Below, in pieces: positions 9,863 through 18,236 of a stretch of DNA of 64,000 nt (positions are counted from its first letter, which is position 1; every line of letters begins with the position of its first letter). The translations under genes and the position numbers were made by a program. Origin of the DNA: Emticicia sp. CRIBPO. GTDB taxonomy: Bacteria; Bacteroidota; Bacteroidia; Cytophagales; Spirosomataceae. The notes under the pieces were generated by a model. It searched no databases and had not been told where the DNA came from. It was given only the letters and a program-made list of their open reading frames with translations. The DNA lies in NCBI RefSeq assembly GCF_009905725.1, contig NZ_JAAAKV010000011.1:124001-188000 (forward strand), in the 5' to 3' direction.

Positions 9863-10402
9863 ATGAAAGTAGTAAAGAAAATCCTGATCGGCCTCTTAGG
9901 TATCGTCGCCATTCTGCTCATTACCGGGCTGTTTATCAAAAAAGATTATGCGGTACATCGTGAAATTGTGATCAACAAACCCAAACAGGAGGTATTTGAT
10001 TACATTAAACTCCTGAAAAACCAGGACAATTTCAGCGTGTGGGCCATGACGGACCCTAAAATGAAGAAAACCTATACGGGAACAGACGGAACCGTGGGCT
10101 TTGTATCAGCCTGGGACAGCCAGAACAAAGACGTGGGTAAAGGCGAGCAGGAAATCAAAAAAATTACGGAAGGCGAAAGGATCGATTTTGAATTAAGATT
10201 CATCAAACCTTTTGAGTCTACGGAAAAAGCTTACATGACTACCGAAGCGGTTTCTCCTGCCCAAACCAAAGTAAGGTGGGGTTTTGACGGGCATATGGCT
10301 TACCCGATGAACCTGATGCTTCTGTTTATGGATTTTGACCAGATGCTGGGTGATCAGCTGAAAACAGGTCTGGATAACCTGAAAGTAAAACTGGAATCTT
10401 AA
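9863..10402 (+). CDS. SRPBCC family protein with an N-terminal membrane anchor
   Basis: A 179-residue protein with one transmembrane segment (about 6-24) followed by a START/Bet v1-like polyketide-cyclase fold. The segments HREIVINKPKQEVFDYI (strand and first helix) and MAYPMNLMLLFMDFDQMLGDQL (long C-terminal helix) are typical of the family. It probably binds a hydrophobic ligand at the membrane. A perfect terminator follows five bases after the stop codon. Confidence 0.85.
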   Translation: MKVVKKILIGLLGIVAILLITGLFIKKDYAVHREIVINKPKQEVFDYIKLLKNQDNFSVWAMTDPKMKKTYTGTDGTVGFVSAWDSQNKDVGKGEQEIKKITEGERIDFELRFIKPFESTEKAYMTTEAVSPAQTKVRWGFDGHMAYPMNLMLLFMDFDQMLGDQLKTGLDNLKVKLES

Positions 10403-10406
10403 AAAC

Positions 10407-10436
10407 AAGAAAGAATGGCCGGGGCCATTCTTTCTT
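10407..10436 (+). terminator. Rho-independent terminator, perfect 14-bp stem
   Basis: AAGAAAGAATGGCC / GGCCATTCTTTCTT separated by GG. The A-rich left arm and T-rich right arm allow it to act in both directions. An upstream in-frame ATG of the ankyrin gene (10415) lies inside this hairpin, which argues for the later start at 10457. Confidence 0.85.
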
Positions 10437-10456
10437 CATTCAGAAGAAAATCAACC

Positions 10457-11173
10457 ATGAATGCATTCATCAAAGCCATCAAAGCACTTGATGTAGAAAA
10501 AGTTGAGTCTTTGATTCCAAAATGGGCCGGTTATGAAGAAGAAACCGGGAAAAACGCTTTGCACTATCTCGGAGGTGTAAAGGTCGGTGATGATAAAACC
10601 AGGGCTGAAAAGAGCCTTCTGATTCTTCAGACACTGTTAAAAAACGGGATGGATATGAACTCCATCCACAGAATTGAAGAAGAATGCGACTTTTTCCCGG
10701 CCACTCCCTTGTGGTATGCTTATGCCAAAGGAAGAAATAAAAAACTATACCGGTGGCTCCTGGAATCAGGGGCAAAACCTGATAACTGTATGTTTGCCAT
10801 TGCCTGGAATGACGATGTAGAAGCGGCCGAAATGTTTCAAAAGCATGGGGCTAAGATTCAGGACCCATCAGGAAAAGACACCCCTTTTACGGCAGCGTTT
10901 TACTGGAAAAGATTCAGAGTGGCGGAATGGTTTCTGCAAAAAGGGGCGGATGTAAACACCCGGGACGAAGAAGGCAATACTTGCCTGCATCTCGCTGTCA
11001 GAAAGAAATATGACCCTGAGGCGGTTCAGCTCCTGCTCAGGCATGGGGCAGATGTGGATCTCAAAAACAACGAGGGAATTTCACCCAAAGCAATGGCTGA
11101 GACCAACAGGCAACGAAAATTTCTGACTCTTTTTAAAAGTGCGAATGATTCCCTTCCTAAATTTGATTCCTGA
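10457..11173 (+). CDS. Ankyrin-repeat protein
   Basis: A 238-residue soluble protein made of about five to six ankyrin-like helices. The clearest repeats are TPLWYAYAKGRNKKLYRWLL, TPFTAAFYWKRFRVAEWFLQ and the canonical NTCLHLAVRKKYDPEAVQLL followed by RHGADVDLKNNEG. It is expected to bind another protein; no enzymatic domain is present. An earlier in-frame ATG at 10415 falls within the terminator hairpin of the preceding gene, so the start at 10457 (MNAFIKAIK) is preferred. A DUF4180 gene follows after 16 bases. Confidence 0.88.
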   Translation: MNAFIKAIKALDVEKVESLIPKWAGYEEETGKNALHYLGGVKVGDDKTRAEKSLLILQTLLKNGMDMNSIHRIEEECDFFPATPLWYAYAKGRNKKLYRWLLESGAKPDNCMFAIAWNDDVEAAEMFQKHGAKIQDPSGKDTPFTAAFYWKRFRVAEWFLQKGADVNTRDEEGNTCLHLAVRKKYDPEAVQLLLRHGADVDLKNNEGISPKAMAETNRQRKFLTLFKSANDSLPKFDS

Positions 11174-11189
11174 TCAGCAGATAGTAAAA

Positions 11190-11549
11190 ATGGAAATCAA
11201 CATCACCGAAATCAACGGAACCGGAATAGCAGAAATTACTGCTGATAATATCATTATTCACAACGTCCAGGATGCCCTCGATCTGATGGCCGATTGCGGG
11301 TACCAGGGAGCGGATGGCATCATTCTTCATGAAAAGAACCTGACAGCAGATTTTTTTGAGCTGAAAACAGGATTGGCAGGAGAAGTGCTGCAGAAATTCT
11401 CGAATTATCGCATGAAAATGGCGGTGGTCGGAGATTTTACCAAATTCGAAAGTAAAAGCCTCCGCGATTTTATTTATGAAAGTAACAAGGCCGGACGTAC
11501 GATCTTCGTTAATTCAACAGAGGAAGCAAAAGAAATCTTAACAAAATGA
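11190..11549 (+). CDS. DUF4180 domain protein
   Basis: A 119-residue protein that matches DUF4180 as I know it: the GYQGADGIILHEKNLTADFF stretch and the ending FIYESNKAGRTIFVNSTEEA are characteristic. The fold is thought to be a small alpha/beta domain of unknown function. The open frame extends upstream into the ankyrin gene, but the ATG at 11190 gives the usual N-terminus (MEINITEING). The stop overlaps the start of the next gene by four bases, so the two are co-translated. Confidence 0.88.
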   Translation: MEINITEINGTGIAEITADNIIIHNVQDALDLMADCGYQGADGIILHEKNLTADFFELKTGLAGEVLQKFSNYRMKMAVVGDFTKFESKSLRDFIYESNKAGRTIFVNSTEEAKEILTK

Positions 11550-11908
11550 CAAAAGAAGCCATCATCCTGCACGAAGAAAAGCTATTGAACGCCATAAAAT
11601 CAAGCGACCTTGACGTACTGAATCAGCTGCTTCATGACGATCTGCTCTTTATCATTCCCGGTGGCCAGACGATCACCAAGGCTATGGACATGGCCAATTA
11701 TGCCTCAGGAAACATGAGTGTTAACTCCCTGGAAGCTGACGATATGATAATCAACCTGATCGACAAAGAAGCGGTGGTTTCTGTTCAGATCAACCTGAAA
11801 GGCAAATACCTGGATCAGGTCATAGACGGCAGATTCAGGTATCTGAGGGTATGGAAAGAATTCAACGGGCATTTTATGGTGATCGGGGGAAGTTGTAATG
11901 TTGTGTAA
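11546..11908 (+). CDS. NTF2-like (DUF4440/SnoaL) family protein
   Basis: A 120-residue cone-shaped NTF2-like protein. LHEEKLLNAIKSSDLDVLNQLLHDDLLFIIPGG is the typical first helix pair and strand, and FRYLRVWKEFNGHFMVIGGS the final sheet. These domains bind small molecules or act as catalytic or partner domains; the function here is unknown. It starts with ATGA overlap on the DUF4180 gene, which suggests a shared operon (ankyrin, DUF4180, NTF2-like). Confidence 0.87.
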   Translation: MTKEAIILHEEKLLNAIKSSDLDVLNQLLHDDLLFIIPGGQTITKAMDMANYASGNMSVNSLEADDMIINLIDKEAVVSVQINLKGKYLDQVIDGRFRYLRVWKEFNGHFMVIGGSCNVV

Positions 11909-11993
11909 ATCCTGTTTTGAACCTGCAGGTGACTTCAACCATATTCCTTTAAAAGAGCTGGAAAAGATGATAAGCGAACATCTCCGCCTTTAA
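11898..11993 (+). CDS. Possible 31-residue ORF overlapping the NTF2-like gene end (uncertain)
   Basis: An ATG at 11898 opens a 31-codon frame that overlaps the end of the preceding gene by 11 bases. Its product begins MLCKSC and ends in a helical stretch, IPLKELEKMISEHLRL. The protein-like amphipathic composition and the CxxC pair stand out in a short intergenic space, but there is no family match I recognise. It may be a true small protein, the tail of a decayed gene, or chance. Confidence 0.25.
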   Translation: MLCKSCFEPAGDFNHIPLKELEKMISEHLRL

Positions 11994-12077
11994 AACAAAA
12001 AATATAGCATAAATCACAACGATTATATCCGGTCTGCCTGATAAATTATTTAAATTAGCGATAATTAAATTTTTTAA

Positions 12078-12494
12078 ATGGCCAAAGCACCTAAAAAATC
12101 AGACCAGGAACAGGTCTCGGAACTCATTGAGAAAATGGACCAGCCCTGGAAAGAAATTGTTGAGTTTCTCCGCCGGACCATTCTTGACATAAGCTTCGAA
12201 ATTTCCGAACAGGTCAAATGGAACTCCCCCAGTTTTTATTACAATGGAGAGATGCAGCCTTTTGATCCCAAAGAGTATAAGCGGGACTTGGTGGTATTGA
12301 ACCTCCACCGCAACAATCACATCCTGATGGTCTTCCCTACCGGGTCTAAAATAACCGACTCCACCGGTGTGCTGGAGGGAAGTTATACCGACGGAAGAAG
12401 AATGGTCAAAATTACCAGCCTTGAAGAAGCCAAAACCAAAGCCCCTCATTTAGAAACCATTATCAAAGCCTGGCTTGAGCTGGTCGAAAAATAA
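12078..12494 (+). CDS. DUF1801 (YdhG-like) domain protein
   Basis: A 138-residue soluble protein with the DUF1801 pattern: helices at the N-terminus (QVSELIEKMDQPWKEIVEFL), then EQVKWNSPSFYYNGEM, a central VVLNLHRNNHILMVFPTGSK sheet and GRRMVKITSLEEAKTKAP near the C-terminus. The family has an iron-chaperone-like (frataxin-type) fold by structure; biochemical function is not established. The next gene starts five bases after the stop. Confidence 0.87.
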   Translation: MAKAPKKSDQEQVSELIEKMDQPWKEIVEFLRRTILDISFEISEQVKWNSPSFYYNGEMQPFDPKEYKRDLVVLNLHRNNHILMVFPTGSKITDSTGVLEGSYTDGRRMVKITSLEEAKTKAPHLETIIKAWLELVEK

Positions 12495-12499
12495 TTGTT

Positions 12500-13327
12500 A
12501 TGACAGAAATCCCCTTATCGTCTTCAACACCGGTTAGTCAGAAGATTTTCCGGATAGCTACCATCCTGCTGACCGCCACTGTCTGGGTCAGTGCCCTGCT
12601 GTTCGGCTTGTACATCCTGGCGTTTTATGCGGCGGCTCTGTACGAGGGTCATATGGACCGCTGGAATGAGATACTACCGCGGTTATATGAACAAAAAACC
12701 AAAGCTGCCACTACCGGCATCGGCCTTCACTTTGCTGCAGGAGGCATAATCCTGATCCTGGGAAGCATTCAGCTCATGGATGGCATCAGGGAAAGGTTTC
12801 TGACTTTCCATCGCTGGACGGGCCGCATCTATGTTCTCGCCTGCCTGCTGGCAGCTGTCGGCGGGCTGATATTTATCGCAGTCAAAGGCACGATCGGCGG
12901 AACCGTCATGGATATAGGCTTTGGATTGTATGGTGTCCTGATGTTCATTGCGGCTATTGAAACTTACCGTCATGCAGTAGCAGGAAGGCTCGAAAAACAC
13001 CGGGCCTGGGGCCTGCGTTTATTTGCCCTGGCGATAGGCTCATGGCTTTACCGCATGGATTATGGCTTCTGGCTCCTTTTTAAAGGAGGTGGACACACCT
13101 CCGAGTTCAACGGGGCATTTGATATGGTCATGGCATTTTTCTTTTACCTGCCGAATTTACTGGTGGTGGAGATATTTTTAAGAGCACGGAGTTATAATGC
13201 TAAGCCCGTCGCCAAAATAGCGGCATCCGTAGTCCTGTTTCTGGCCACCGGGTTTCTTTTAACCGGAACTTATTTTTTCACTAAATATTACTGGGGCCCT
13301 GCCATTACGGGTTGGCTATTCGGATAA
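12500..13327 (+). CDS. DUF2306 family integral membrane protein
   Basis: A 275-residue protein with about seven or eight hydrophobic segments. The central LTFHRWTGRIYVLACLLAAV motif, the H-containing helix EKHRAWGLRLFALAIGSWLY and a C-terminal PNLLVVE are typical of DUF2306 proteins. The conserved histidines in membrane helices hint at haem or metal binding, but this is not shown. It sits five bases after the DUF1801 gene and is probably co-transcribed with it. Confidence 0.85.
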   Translation: MTEIPLSSSTPVSQKIFRIATILLTATVWVSALLFGLYILAFYAAALYEGHMDRWNEILPRLYEQKTKAATTGIGLHFAAGGIILILGSIQLMDGIRERFLTFHRWTGRIYVLACLLAAVGGLIFIAVKGTIGGTVMDIGFGLYGVLMFIAAIETYRHAVAGRLEKHRAWGLRLFALAIGSWLYRMDYGFWLLFKGGGHTSEFNGAFDMVMAFFFYLPNLLVVEIFLRARSYNAKPVAKIAASVVLFLATGFLLTGTYFFTKYYWGPAITGWLFG

Positions 13328-13391
13328 TTGCCCCCTCCGGGCTTCAGTCCGGAGCCGGGAAACGGGGAGATTTGAGCCTGAAGGCCCGTCC

Positions 13392-13414
13392 CCATTTTCC
13401 TTTTTCCATTTTCC
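13392..13414 (+). repeat. Pyrimidine-rich repeat copy 1 (CCATTTTCC units)
   Basis: Two CCATTTTCC units separated by TTTTT. The 23 bases match those at 55553-55575 at 22 positions. Both copies lie in a spacer downstream of a gene. Confidence 0.6.
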
Positions 13415-13480
13415 TGTTTTCATTTTTTTCATTTCACAAAAAAGTCGCAAACGCCACTTTCATTTGTCGGAGTGGCACCC

Positions 13481-13510
13481 TTAAAATCATATTCAACCTG
13501 TGTAGCTTTG
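13481..13510 (+). promoter_or_regulatory. Candidate Bacteroidota promoter of the DoxX-like gene
   Basis: TTA at 13481-13483, 19 bases, then TAGCTTTG at 13503-13510 (exact TAnnTTTG). The site lies 39 bases upstream of the start codon. Confidence 0.45.
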
Positions 13511-13549
13511 CATATAATTAATAAACAGATAAAATAAACATCTAAGACT

Positions 13550-13921
13550 ATGAAAAAAGACAAGATTATTTTTTGGGTTGCCACCGTATTTATTTTCCTT
13601 TTTGAAGGGGTGATGCCCGCATTGACAGGCCATACAGAACTGGCCAAACAAGGCGTAAGCCACCTCGGCTTTCCTGACTACTTCAGAATAGAACTGAATA
13701 TTTTTAAGATTTTAGGTTCTTTAGCCATCATTATCCCGCAGGTCCCGGCCCGTGTGAAAGAGTGGGCTTATGCAGGATTAGGGATTACGATGATTTCTGC
13801 ATTTATCGGCCATTGGGCTGTTGACGGAGTCAACGGTCAGACTTTCTTCCCGCTTGTGATACTGGCTATCCTGGTGGTTTCTTATGTTTATTATCACAAA
13901 CTTCGTAAACCGGTATTATAA
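13550..13921 (+). CDS. DoxX-like small membrane protein
   Basis: A 123-residue protein with four transmembrane helices. The first helix with FEGVMPALTGHTELAKQGVSHLGFPDYF, then the FKILGSLAIIIPQVPARVKEWAYAG segment, are the usual DoxX-like signature. Members are inner-membrane proteins linked to redox balance or electron transfer in some species; this gene's role is unknown. It is monocistronic, with its own promoter-like element and a terminator. Confidence 0.87.
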   Translation: MKKDKIIFWVATVFIFLFEGVMPALTGHTELAKQGVSHLGFPDYFRIELNIFKILGSLAIIIPQVPARVKEWAYAGLGITMISAFIGHWAVDGVNGQTFFPLVILAILVVSYVYYHKLRKPVL

Positions 13922-13941
13922 TCAGCCATATAAGTCTTTAT

Positions 13942-13975
13942 AAAAATGCATCTCCGAGTCCGGAGGTGCATTTTT
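13942..13975 (+). terminator. Rho-independent terminator
   Basis: A 15-bp stem AAAAATGCATCTCCG / CGGAGGTGCATTTTT with one G-U pair and a four-base loop, ending in a T run. It follows the DoxX-like gene. Confidence 0.88.
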
Positions 13976-14024
13976 ATTTCGGGGATTTTCTGCTGTAATG
14001 ACTACCCGAATTGATGAAAAAGCA

Positions 14025-14055
14025 TTTGTTTTTTGTATTTCCTGGTGTAGATTTA
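14025..14055 (+). promoter_or_regulatory. Candidate promoter of the VOC gene
   Basis: TTTG at 14025-14028, 19 bases, then TAGATTTA at 14048-14055 (one mismatch to TAnnTTTG). It lies downstream of the first possible ATG of the VOC frame (14011), so it supports the later start at 14086. Confidence 0.4.
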
Positions 14056-14085
14056 ACAGATTTTCACCCTAAAACAATCAACCCG

Positions 14086-14496
14086 ATGCAAAACCGAACC
14101 ATGCCCGACTGCACCATTATTCCGGTACTGGCCTATCATGATGTGCCGCAAGCCATCGACTGGCTTTGTAAGGTTTTTGGGTTTACAGAACGCTGGCGGG
14201 CAGGAACACACCGGGCCCAGCTATCATTTGAAGGGGGCACCATCACCGCTGCCGAAGCAAACACAGCCAACGGAGAAGTCCCTGTGAGCAGCCTTACGGT
14301 GAGGGTCAGCGACATGGACGCTCATTTGAGACGGACCACAGAACATGGTGCAGAGATCATCCAGCAGCCCATAGATTATCCGTATGGTGAAAGGCAATAC
14401 GTAGTCAGAGACATCGGAGGCCATATCTGGAATTTCTCCCAATCCATTTCAGATGTCGCTCCTGAAGACTGGGGAGGCATCTCAGGTGTACTTTAA
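14086..14496 (+). CDS. VOC (glyoxalase/bleomycin-resistance-like) family protein
   Basis: A 136-residue protein of the vicinal oxygen chelate fold. The first beta-alpha-beta unit is TIIPVLAYHDVPQAIDWLCKVFGF, and the second ends in the typical YPYGERQYVVRDIGGHIWNFSQ stretch, as in glyoxalase-like proteins annotated for Bacteroidota. Whether it is an enzyme or a ligand-binding protein is unknown. The frame opens at 14011, but that ATG precedes a promoter-like element, so the start at 14086 (or 14101, MPDCTII) is preferred. Confidence 0.85.
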   Translation: MQNRTMPDCTIIPVLAYHDVPQAIDWLCKVFGFTERWRAGTHRAQLSFEGGTITAAEANTANGEVPVSSLTVRVSDMDAHLRRTTEHGAEIIQQPIDYPYGERQYVVRDIGGHIWNFSQSISDVAPEDWGGISGVL

Positions 14497-14603
14497 TTTA
14501 TTCTGAAAACGGGTATTAAATCTTCCATTCCGGGTATCACCGTATTTATTATACGGAATAAAATGCTATTTTTACGCAAACTCTGACTAACTAAACTCTT
14601 TTC

Positions 14604-15146
14604 ATGGAAAACTACAACCCTTTTGACGACCAGGTAAGCACCCTGGACGAAAACATTGATGAACAAAAAATTATCCCCTTAGGAAAATTCATCTTTTTAT
14701 GTATCATTTCATTTGGCCTCTATCAGATCTGGTGGTCATACAAAGCCTGGAAATTTTTCAAACAAAAAGAAGAAAGCGACATTATACCCGCTGCGAGGGG
14801 GTTCTTTGCCGTGCTTTTCGCGGGACAGCTATTTGATAAGATCCTGGATTTTGCCAGAGAGAAAGGCTATCCTTCTGATTATTCCCCTTTTCTGCTTGCT
14901 TTAGGATATTTTCTGGCGGGTCTTTCCGGAAGGTTCCCTGCACCCTATCTTTTCTTGTCATTCTTCTCCTTTCTCTTTTTTATCCAGCCTTTTAATGCGT
15001 TTAATTATGCCAGGCAACATTCTGATGATATCAGGGTTTCTCCGGAAGATTCATTCAGCACCAGCCAGATTGTCCTTATCCTGCTGGGTATTTTATTTTG
15101 GGTGATTACCCTCTTAGGCCTGATTTTGCCTGAGCCTGTCAGTTAA
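14604..15146 (+). CDS. DUF4234-like integral membrane protein
   Basis: A 180-residue protein with four hydrophobic segments (about 29-45, 64-80, 98-135, 155-173). The first contains ISFGLYQIWWSYKAWKFFKQ, which matches the motif of DUF4234 and related small membrane proteins. The acidic N-terminal tail lies before the first helix. Function is unknown. A strong terminator follows. Confidence 0.7.
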   Translation: MENYNPFDDQVSTLDENIDEQKIIPLGKFIFLCIISFGLYQIWWSYKAWKFFKQKEESDIIPAARGFFAVLFAGQLFDKILDFAREKGYPSDYSPFLLALGYFLAGLSGRFPAPYLFLSFFSFLFFIQPFNAFNYARQHSDDIRVSPEDSFSTSQIVLILLGILFWVITLLGLILPEPVS

Positions 15147-15179
15147 TGGTTCATTTTCACAAATCACCATATCTGCCAT

Positions 15180-15217
15180 AAACAGAGGCCCTGCTACCGA
15201 AGCGGGGCCTCTGTTTT
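15180..15217 (+). terminator. Rho-independent terminator
   Basis: Stem AAACAGAGGCCCTGCT / AGCGGGGCCTCTGTTT with one G-U pair around a five-base loop, followed by T residues, 34 bases after the DUF4234-like gene. Confidence 0.88.
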
Positions 15218-15340
15218 GCATCTGAAAATCAGAAACCCCAAGATGTAAAACCAGGTAATATAATCATCAAAATAATACCTGGAATAAAGTATAATTATTT
15301 CTTAAAGTTGTTTTTTTACTCATCCGGCAGCTTTCCTTCG

Positions 15341-15348
15341 TAAATTTG
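15341..15348 (+). promoter_or_regulatory. Candidate -7 element (TAAATTTG) of mgtE
   Basis: Exact TAnnTTTG match 41 bases before the mgtE start. A TTTA at 15315-15318 with a 22-base spacer could serve as the upstream element. Confidence 0.4.
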
Positions 15349-15389
15349 GCTTTCAATTAGGTGTACCTTCTAAACAGGCAGTGAAAAAC

Positions 15390-16706
15390 ATGGAAAATAT
15401 AACTGACAAACACCCCGCAGACGTAGCCGAACAACTGGCCGCACTGGATCCTCAACAAAGAAACCTTACTTTTCTGAAGCTCTCGGGAGAGCAGCAAGGT
15501 GATGTATTCCCCTATTTTGAGCCGGTAGTTCAGCAGGAAATCATCAAAAGCCTGGGCGATAGGGAATTCTCGGAAATTCTGAATAACATCGATCCGGATG
15601 ACAGAACTACTTTGTTTGATAATTTCCCTGATCAGCTTATCAAACATTCCATTAACCTGCTCAATGTCGATGAAAGGGAAATTGCCCTTAACCTGATCGG
15701 TTATGAAAAAGACAGCATAGCGAGACTGATGACACCTAATTATATACAGGCCAGGCAAAACCGGACCGTCGGGGATATCCTGAAACACATCAAGAAATTC
15801 GGTAAAAAAGCGGAGACCCTGAATTTTGTCTATGTGGTTGACGACCACAACAGGCTCATTGACGACCTTAAAATCGGGCAGCTGCTGATGGCAGAATCCG
15901 ACACGCTGATTTCGGAGCTGATGGACCATAACTTTGTAGCCATCAGGACGATCACCCCTGTAGAAGAATCACTGGATATCTTTGAGAAATACGACCGGTC
16001 TGCCTTACCCATTATCACCGAAAACGGGATACTGGTGGGTATTGTGACCTTTGATGACATTATCGACAAAATCAAGGAAAGAGATACAGAAGATATTCAG
16101 AAATTCGGGGGTGTGGAAGGTCTGGACTTGTCCTACACCCAAACACCACTGATGCAACTCGTCAGGAAAAGGGCCGGCTGGCTGATCATCCTGTTCCTTG
16201 GCGAAATGCTGACAGCCTCTGCCATGGGGTATTTTGACGGTGAAATCCAGAAAGCCGTTGTGCTCGCCCTGTTTGTTCCTCTGATCATTTCAAGTGGCGG
16301 AAATTCAGGTTCGCAGGCAGCGTCCCTGATCATACGGTCTATGGCCCTGGGTGAGTTACGGTTAAAAGACTGGTGGTACGTCATGCGGAAAGAGATACTT
16401 TCGGGCCTTATGCTGGGCAGCATTTTGGCCGTTATCGGCTTTTTAAGGATATTCATCTGGCAAAAAACAGGGATCTATGACTACGGCCCTTACTGGTTTT
16501 CAGTAGGCATGAGCGTTTCTGTTTCGTTGGTTTTCATAGTGCTCTGGGGCACTTTATCAGGCTCTCTGATCCCGTTTATTTTACGGAAAGTCGGCCTTGA
16601 CCCGGCCACGGCCTCCGCTCCATTTGTAGCTACCCTGGTAGACGTGACGGGCCTGGTCATCTACTTTTCGGTTGCGGCCTTATTTTTAACAGGAAAATTA
16701 CTTTAG
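15390..16706 (+). CDS. mgtE: MgtE family magnesium transporter
   Basis: A 438-residue inner-membrane Mg2+ channel/transporter. The cytoplasmic N domain covers about 1-110 (AEQLAALDPQQRNLTFLKL is its helical superhelix), two CBS domains about 115-240 (LMTPNYIQARQNRTVGDIL; GILVGIVTFDDIIDKI), and five transmembrane helices fill about 265-438, including SSGGNSGSQAASLIIRSMA and the pore-type DPATASAPFVATLVDVTGL stretch. CBS and N domains act as a Mg2+ sensor in this family. The frame begins with GTG at 15381, but ATG 15390 gives the normal start. The next gene begins one base after the stop. Confidence 0.95.
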   Translation: MENITDKHPADVAEQLAALDPQQRNLTFLKLSGEQQGDVFPYFEPVVQQEIIKSLGDREFSEILNNIDPDDRTTLFDNFPDQLIKHSINLLNVDEREIALNLIGYEKDSIARLMTPNYIQARQNRTVGDILKHIKKFGKKAETLNFVYVVDDHNRLIDDLKIGQLLMAESDTLISELMDHNFVAIRTITPVEESLDIFEKYDRSALPIITENGILVGIVTFDDIIDKIKERDTEDIQKFGGVEGLDLSYTQTPLMQLVRKRAGWLIILFLGEMLTASAMGYFDGEIQKAVVLALFVPLIISSGGNSGSQAASLIIRSMALGELRLKDWWYVMRKEILSGLMLGSILAVIGFLRIFIWQKTGIYDYGPYWFSVGMSVSVSLVFIVLWGTLSGSLIPFILRKVGLDPATASAPFVATLVDVTGLVIYFSVAALFLTGKLL

Positions 16707-16707
16707 C

Positions 16708-17412
16708 ATGAAAAGAATTGTAGCAAGCCTGCTATTGATCCTGGTTTCCGCCGGATGTGAAATCATCAGGAAATCGCCCAAAACAGCCTTAACCAGTGGT
16801 TTCTACAAGCAAAAATCCGGAGACAGGAAACAAATCGTTTATACGGACATTGAAGATGAAAACGTGGTGGTCTATGACACCTACACTCAAAACAACAAGA
16901 CGTTTGCAGATACGATCCAAGCCCCCAGGGTTTTCAGACCGGAAACCGGCGAAACCGGAAGCCCGGTTTCTTTTAACAAACACAGTTTCGACGTAGACTT
17001 CCTTACCATGCCCCTCAAGTACAGGCCTGCGGTAAATGGTGTACCGCAGCAGTTGAACACCAACCTGAACGGAGCATTGTACCTTGGTTACAGAACAGAC
17101 AAATTCAGTCTCCGTTACCTTAAAAGCCCCCTGAATGTAGCCGAACGGGCCATCAATCATTACGGTTTTTCATTGGGAGGATTTACAGGGTTGGGCAATA
17201 CCGCCATGAACCCCACCACCACCAATAACACCCTGAGTACAGAATATGACGGAATTGTATGGATCAAAGGCATATCCGGTATCATTGCGATTAATAATTT
17301 CACCCTGGGTATTTCTTTAGGTTTTGACCACCTGCTGGATAAAAACCACCGGGTTTGGATTTACGAAGGCAAGCCCTGGCTGGGACTGGCTTTTGGCCTG
17401 AATTTAAATTAA
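16708..17412 (+). CDS. Predicted lipoprotein of unknown function
   Basis: A 234-residue exported protein with a clear lipobox (VSAGC, Cys17). The mature part has no domain I recognise; it is rich in Gly, Asn and aromatic residues in alternating patterns (GALYLGYRTDKFSLRYL, IAINNFTLGISLGFDHLL, WLGLAFGLNLN) that resemble short outer-membrane beta-strands. It starts one base after mgtE, so it is probably co-transcribed with it. Function cannot be assigned. Confidence 0.75.
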   Translation: MKRIVASLLLILVSAGCEIIRKSPKTALTSGFYKQKSGDRKQIVYTDIEDENVVVYDTYTQNNKTFADTIQAPRVFRPETGETGSPVSFNKHSFDVDFLTMPLKYRPAVNGVPQQLNTNLNGALYLGYRTDKFSLRYLKSPLNVAERAINHYGFSLGGFTGLGNTAMNPTTTNNTLSTEYDGIVWIKGISGIIAINNFTLGISLGFDHLLDKNHRVWIYEGKPWLGLAFGLNLN

Positions 17413-17494
17413 AACACGCTCATTTACAGCACAATACCATACTTTAAATACCGTTTTAACAAAACATAATTAAACAACTTTAAAATGAAAAACC

Positions 17495-17947
17495 ATGAAA
17501 AACAGGACACAACAACTGGATCATTTCTTCGACTTATATGAAGAACGGTTTAACAAAGCTCTGCGTGACTACCAGGTTGACGTGGAAGGAACAGCCAATG
17601 CCTTTGCCGAGAGCTTCATAGAAGCCAGCCCGGTCGGTGTGGTCAGTGGTAAAAACGATCAGCAGTTCAGGGAGATGATCCCCCAGGGATACAGGTTTTA
17701 CCGGAACATCGGCACGGAATCCATCGACATCGTTTCCAAAGACATCATCATTCTTGATGACTTCCACTCCATGGTTAAGGTATTCTGGGATTGCAAATAC
17801 ACCAAAAAAGACCGGTCAAAGGGTCATGTTGAATTCAATGTCAAGTACTTTGTACAGACCATGAATAACGAACACAAAATTTTCGCCTACATCACCGGTA
17901 ACGAGCAAAAAGTACTGGAAGAAGAAGGTTTGCTTGATGAAGAATAA
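17495..17947 (+). CDS. Hypothetical protein, NTF2-like fold likely
   Basis: A 150-residue soluble acidic protein. The first helices (LDHFFDLYEERFNKALRDY), a predicted sheet (VEFNVKYFVQTMNNEHKIFAYI) and the overall length are consistent with the SnoaL/NTF2-like family, but the match is by pattern only. An out-of-frame ATG occurs ten bases earlier; the chosen ATG is the first in frame. A spacer of about 400 bases follows. Confidence 0.75.
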   Translation: MKNRTQQLDHFFDLYEERFNKALRDYQVDVEGTANAFAESFIEASPVGVVSGKNDQQFREMIPQGYRFYRNIGTESIDIVSKDIIILDDFHSMVKVFWDCKYTKKDRSKGHVEFNVKYFVQTMNNEHKIFAYITGNEQKVLEEEGLLDEE

Positions 17948-18041
17948 AAAAGAAGAAGTATTCACCCCATCCGCTTTCATTACAATTTGAAAATTATCAT
18001 AAATAATTGCACAAATTCAATGTTTTGATCTATAAAAATAC

Positions 18042-18066
18042 TTAATCTATCTATTTTATAGATTAA
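18042..18066. repeat. AT-rich inverted repeat
   Basis: TTAATCTAT / ATAGATTAA, nine-base arms with a seven-base centre. It is not followed by a T run, so it may be an operator; the distance to the SusC start is about 285 bases. Confidence 0.4.
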
Positions 18067-18236
18067 TATCAAAAACATTTTTTTTATTTGTGACCATTCT
18101 GAATATGCCTGGCCGGCATACTCCCGGAAGCCAATTAACAAAATCACTTTAAATAATGAAGCGTTTAATCTCAGACAGTTCCTGAAGAGCGGGCTTTGTC
18201 AAACTTTCCCGATTAAATTTTGAAGCTTTTTAAAAT

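Noticed and set aside
10415-10456. Longer N-terminus of the ankyrin protein
   Set aside because: The ATG is inside the perfect terminator hairpin of the preceding gene.
13312-13521. 69-residue frame after the DUF2306 gene
   Set aside because: Low-complexity Phe/Ser-rich product from a pyrimidine tract; overlaps the promoter-like region of the DoxX gene.
15357-15929. 190-residue minus-strand frame opposite mgtE
   Set aside because: Antisense shadow; the plus strand encodes an intact MgtE.
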